6,128 nt of DNA, from contig JBDLPS010000183.1 in the NCBI GenBank assembly GCA_039800965.1, positions 1-6,128 on the forward strand, given 5' to 3'. A program made the translations under genes and the position numbers. Positions 5,374 to 6,128 of the stretch are shown piece after piece (position 1 is the stretch's first letter; each line of letters begins with the position of its first letter). The stretch comes from ZC4RG30 sp039800965. Its GTDB lineage: Bacteria > Pseudomonadota > Gammaproteobacteria > Steroidobacterales > Steroidobacteraceae. Below the pieces are notes generated by a model. It saw only the letters and a program-made list of their open reading frames with translations, did no database searches and had not been told where the DNA came from.

Positions 5374-6128
5374 ATGCTGGCCCTGCTGATGATGGCGGCG
5401 CTGCCGGCGACGGTGGCGATGGCGGCAGGGCTTCCCGCCTTGCGACTCGTGGTGGCTGCGGAGCCAGGCCGGCAGGGTCTGGATGCCGACGAGGGACAGC
5501 ACCACGTGCGGCTGGCCGGACTGCGGGATGGGCGCGTTGTTGTGGCGTACGCGCAGGGCTATGCCGCCGGTTGCGGACTTTTCGACCGCTGCCGCCATTA
5601 CCCCGAGACCTGGCATTTCGTGGCTGCCCGGAATGGGGTCGTGGTCGCTCCTTCGCGGACCTGGCCGACGCTCGATCTGAAGCCTGGTATCAACAATTAC
5701 TCACGCCGGCCCTTCAACGCGCTTGCTACCGGAGATGGACATACGGCAGTCGTGGGTCTCGCCCACAGTTCGCACAATTCCGATGGTGCGCATTTCGTCC
5801 GTATCGATGCGTCGGGTCGTGTGATTTCCAGGGCCGGCGGCGTGGCGGCCTTCGGTTCACAGGTCTGCACGATGGGGCAGGATGTCGTCGTGTTCGTCGT
5901 GTGGTCTGATCCCAGCAGCGCCGGATATGTTTGGTTCGGTGACGGGAATGCCGCGACGGGCGAGGCCAATCTCGGCGGCTATGGCTACAACTTTCCCGGA
6001 ACGGTCGACGCCACTTGTGGGTACAGCGCCGTGCTCGGCTCCCGGTTCGCACTTCTGGCGCGGGAAGTCGAGGCATCGCATGTCGGATTGGCGCTCCATC
6101 GCATCGGCACGACGCGCTGGACGCCGGT
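5374..6128 (+). CDS. Secreted protein of unknown function (partial, runs off right edge)
   Basis: The frame is open from ATG 5374 to the window end, 251 residues seen. The first 18 residues are a hydrophobic signal (MLALLMMAALPATVAMAA) with a likely type I cleavage after AMA or AMAA, so the product is exported. The mature part is rich in short beta-strand-like stretches alternating with Gly/Asp turns (LAGLRDGRVVVAYA, HFVRIDASGRVIS, GYVWFGDGN), suggesting a beta-rich, possibly propeller-like fold. No repeat is regular enough to prove this, and I see no Asp-box or catalytic motif. Cys residues (CGLFDRC, VC, TC) may form disulfides. Start choice is uncertain. GGAG lies 12 bases before ATG 5374, which is far, and the signal lacks a basic n-region. 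An in-frame ATG at 5311 would add an Arg-rich 21-residue extension but overlaps the divergent start codon. Confidence 0.7.
   Translation, partial: MLALLMMAALPATVAMAAGLPALRLVVAAEPGRQGLDADEGQHHVRLAGLRDGRVVVAYAQGYAAGCGLFDRCRHYPETWHFVAARNGVVVAPSRTWPTLDLKPGINNYSRRPFNALATGDGHTAVVGLAHSSHNSDGAHFVRIDASGRVISRAGGVAAFGSQVCTMGQDVVVFVVWSDPSSAGYVWFGDGNAATGEANLGGYGYNFPGTVDATCGYSAVLGSRFALLAREVEASHVGLALHRIGTTRWTP

Noticed and set aside
5068..5616. Minus-strand open frame spanning the lipoprotein start and the divergent gene
   Set aside because: It is out of frame with the lipoprotein and antisense to the secreted-protein gene; its translation has no signal or domain.

Overview
The window is high-GC DNA with tightly packed genes, including two lipoproteins with clear lipoboxes. 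This suggests a Gram-negative bacterium, probably a proteobacterium; Xanthomonadales-like is a guess and nothing here fixes the genus. No rRNA, tRNA, CRISPR or insertion sequence was seen.

Left part (1-3526, minus strand) is a three-gene operon, read from right to left. It encodes a STAS-domain anti-sigma-factor antagonist (3191-3526), an RsbW/SpoIIAB-like ATP-binding serine kinase (2771-3190), and a very large amino-acid ABC transporter protein (2774 down to the left edge, still open). The stop of the first gene abuts the start of the second, and the second and third overlap in ATGA, so the three are probably translated together. The transporter protein has a lipoprotein signal, three extracytoplasmic substrate-binding units and then a HisM/GlnP-type permease domain. 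Its ATPase, and any PP2C phosphatase that would complete the partner switch, would have to lie beyond position 1.

Middle (3527-3670) is a 144-bp divergent intergenic region with a small array of ATGGA/TCCAT half-sites. To its right, on the plus strand, is a cation diffusion facilitator (CDF) family membrane protein (3671-4555). It keeps the fold signature, but most metal-ligand positions known from YiiP are replaced.

Right part: a convergent minus-strand gene (4545-5312) encodes a single substrate-binding lipoprotein, and its end overlaps the CDF gene by 11 bp. Divergent from it, a plus-strand gene (from about 5374, running off the right edge) encodes an unrecognised secreted protein.

The most notable signal is domain order. 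A normal type II amino-acid-binding protein runs lobe 1 (N-terminal part), lobe 2, then a return to lobe 1. Here both the free lipoprotein and the fused transporter begin directly with lobe 2 after the lipobox and reach the lobe 1 N-terminal part last, so they look circularly permuted. In the fused protein this can be read as three permuted units, or as two normal domains flanked by complementary halves of a third. Ligand-residue loss falls on those two terminal halves. Together with the linked STAS/kinase pair, this suggests (inference) an amino-acid sensing or uptake system connected to partner-switching regulation.
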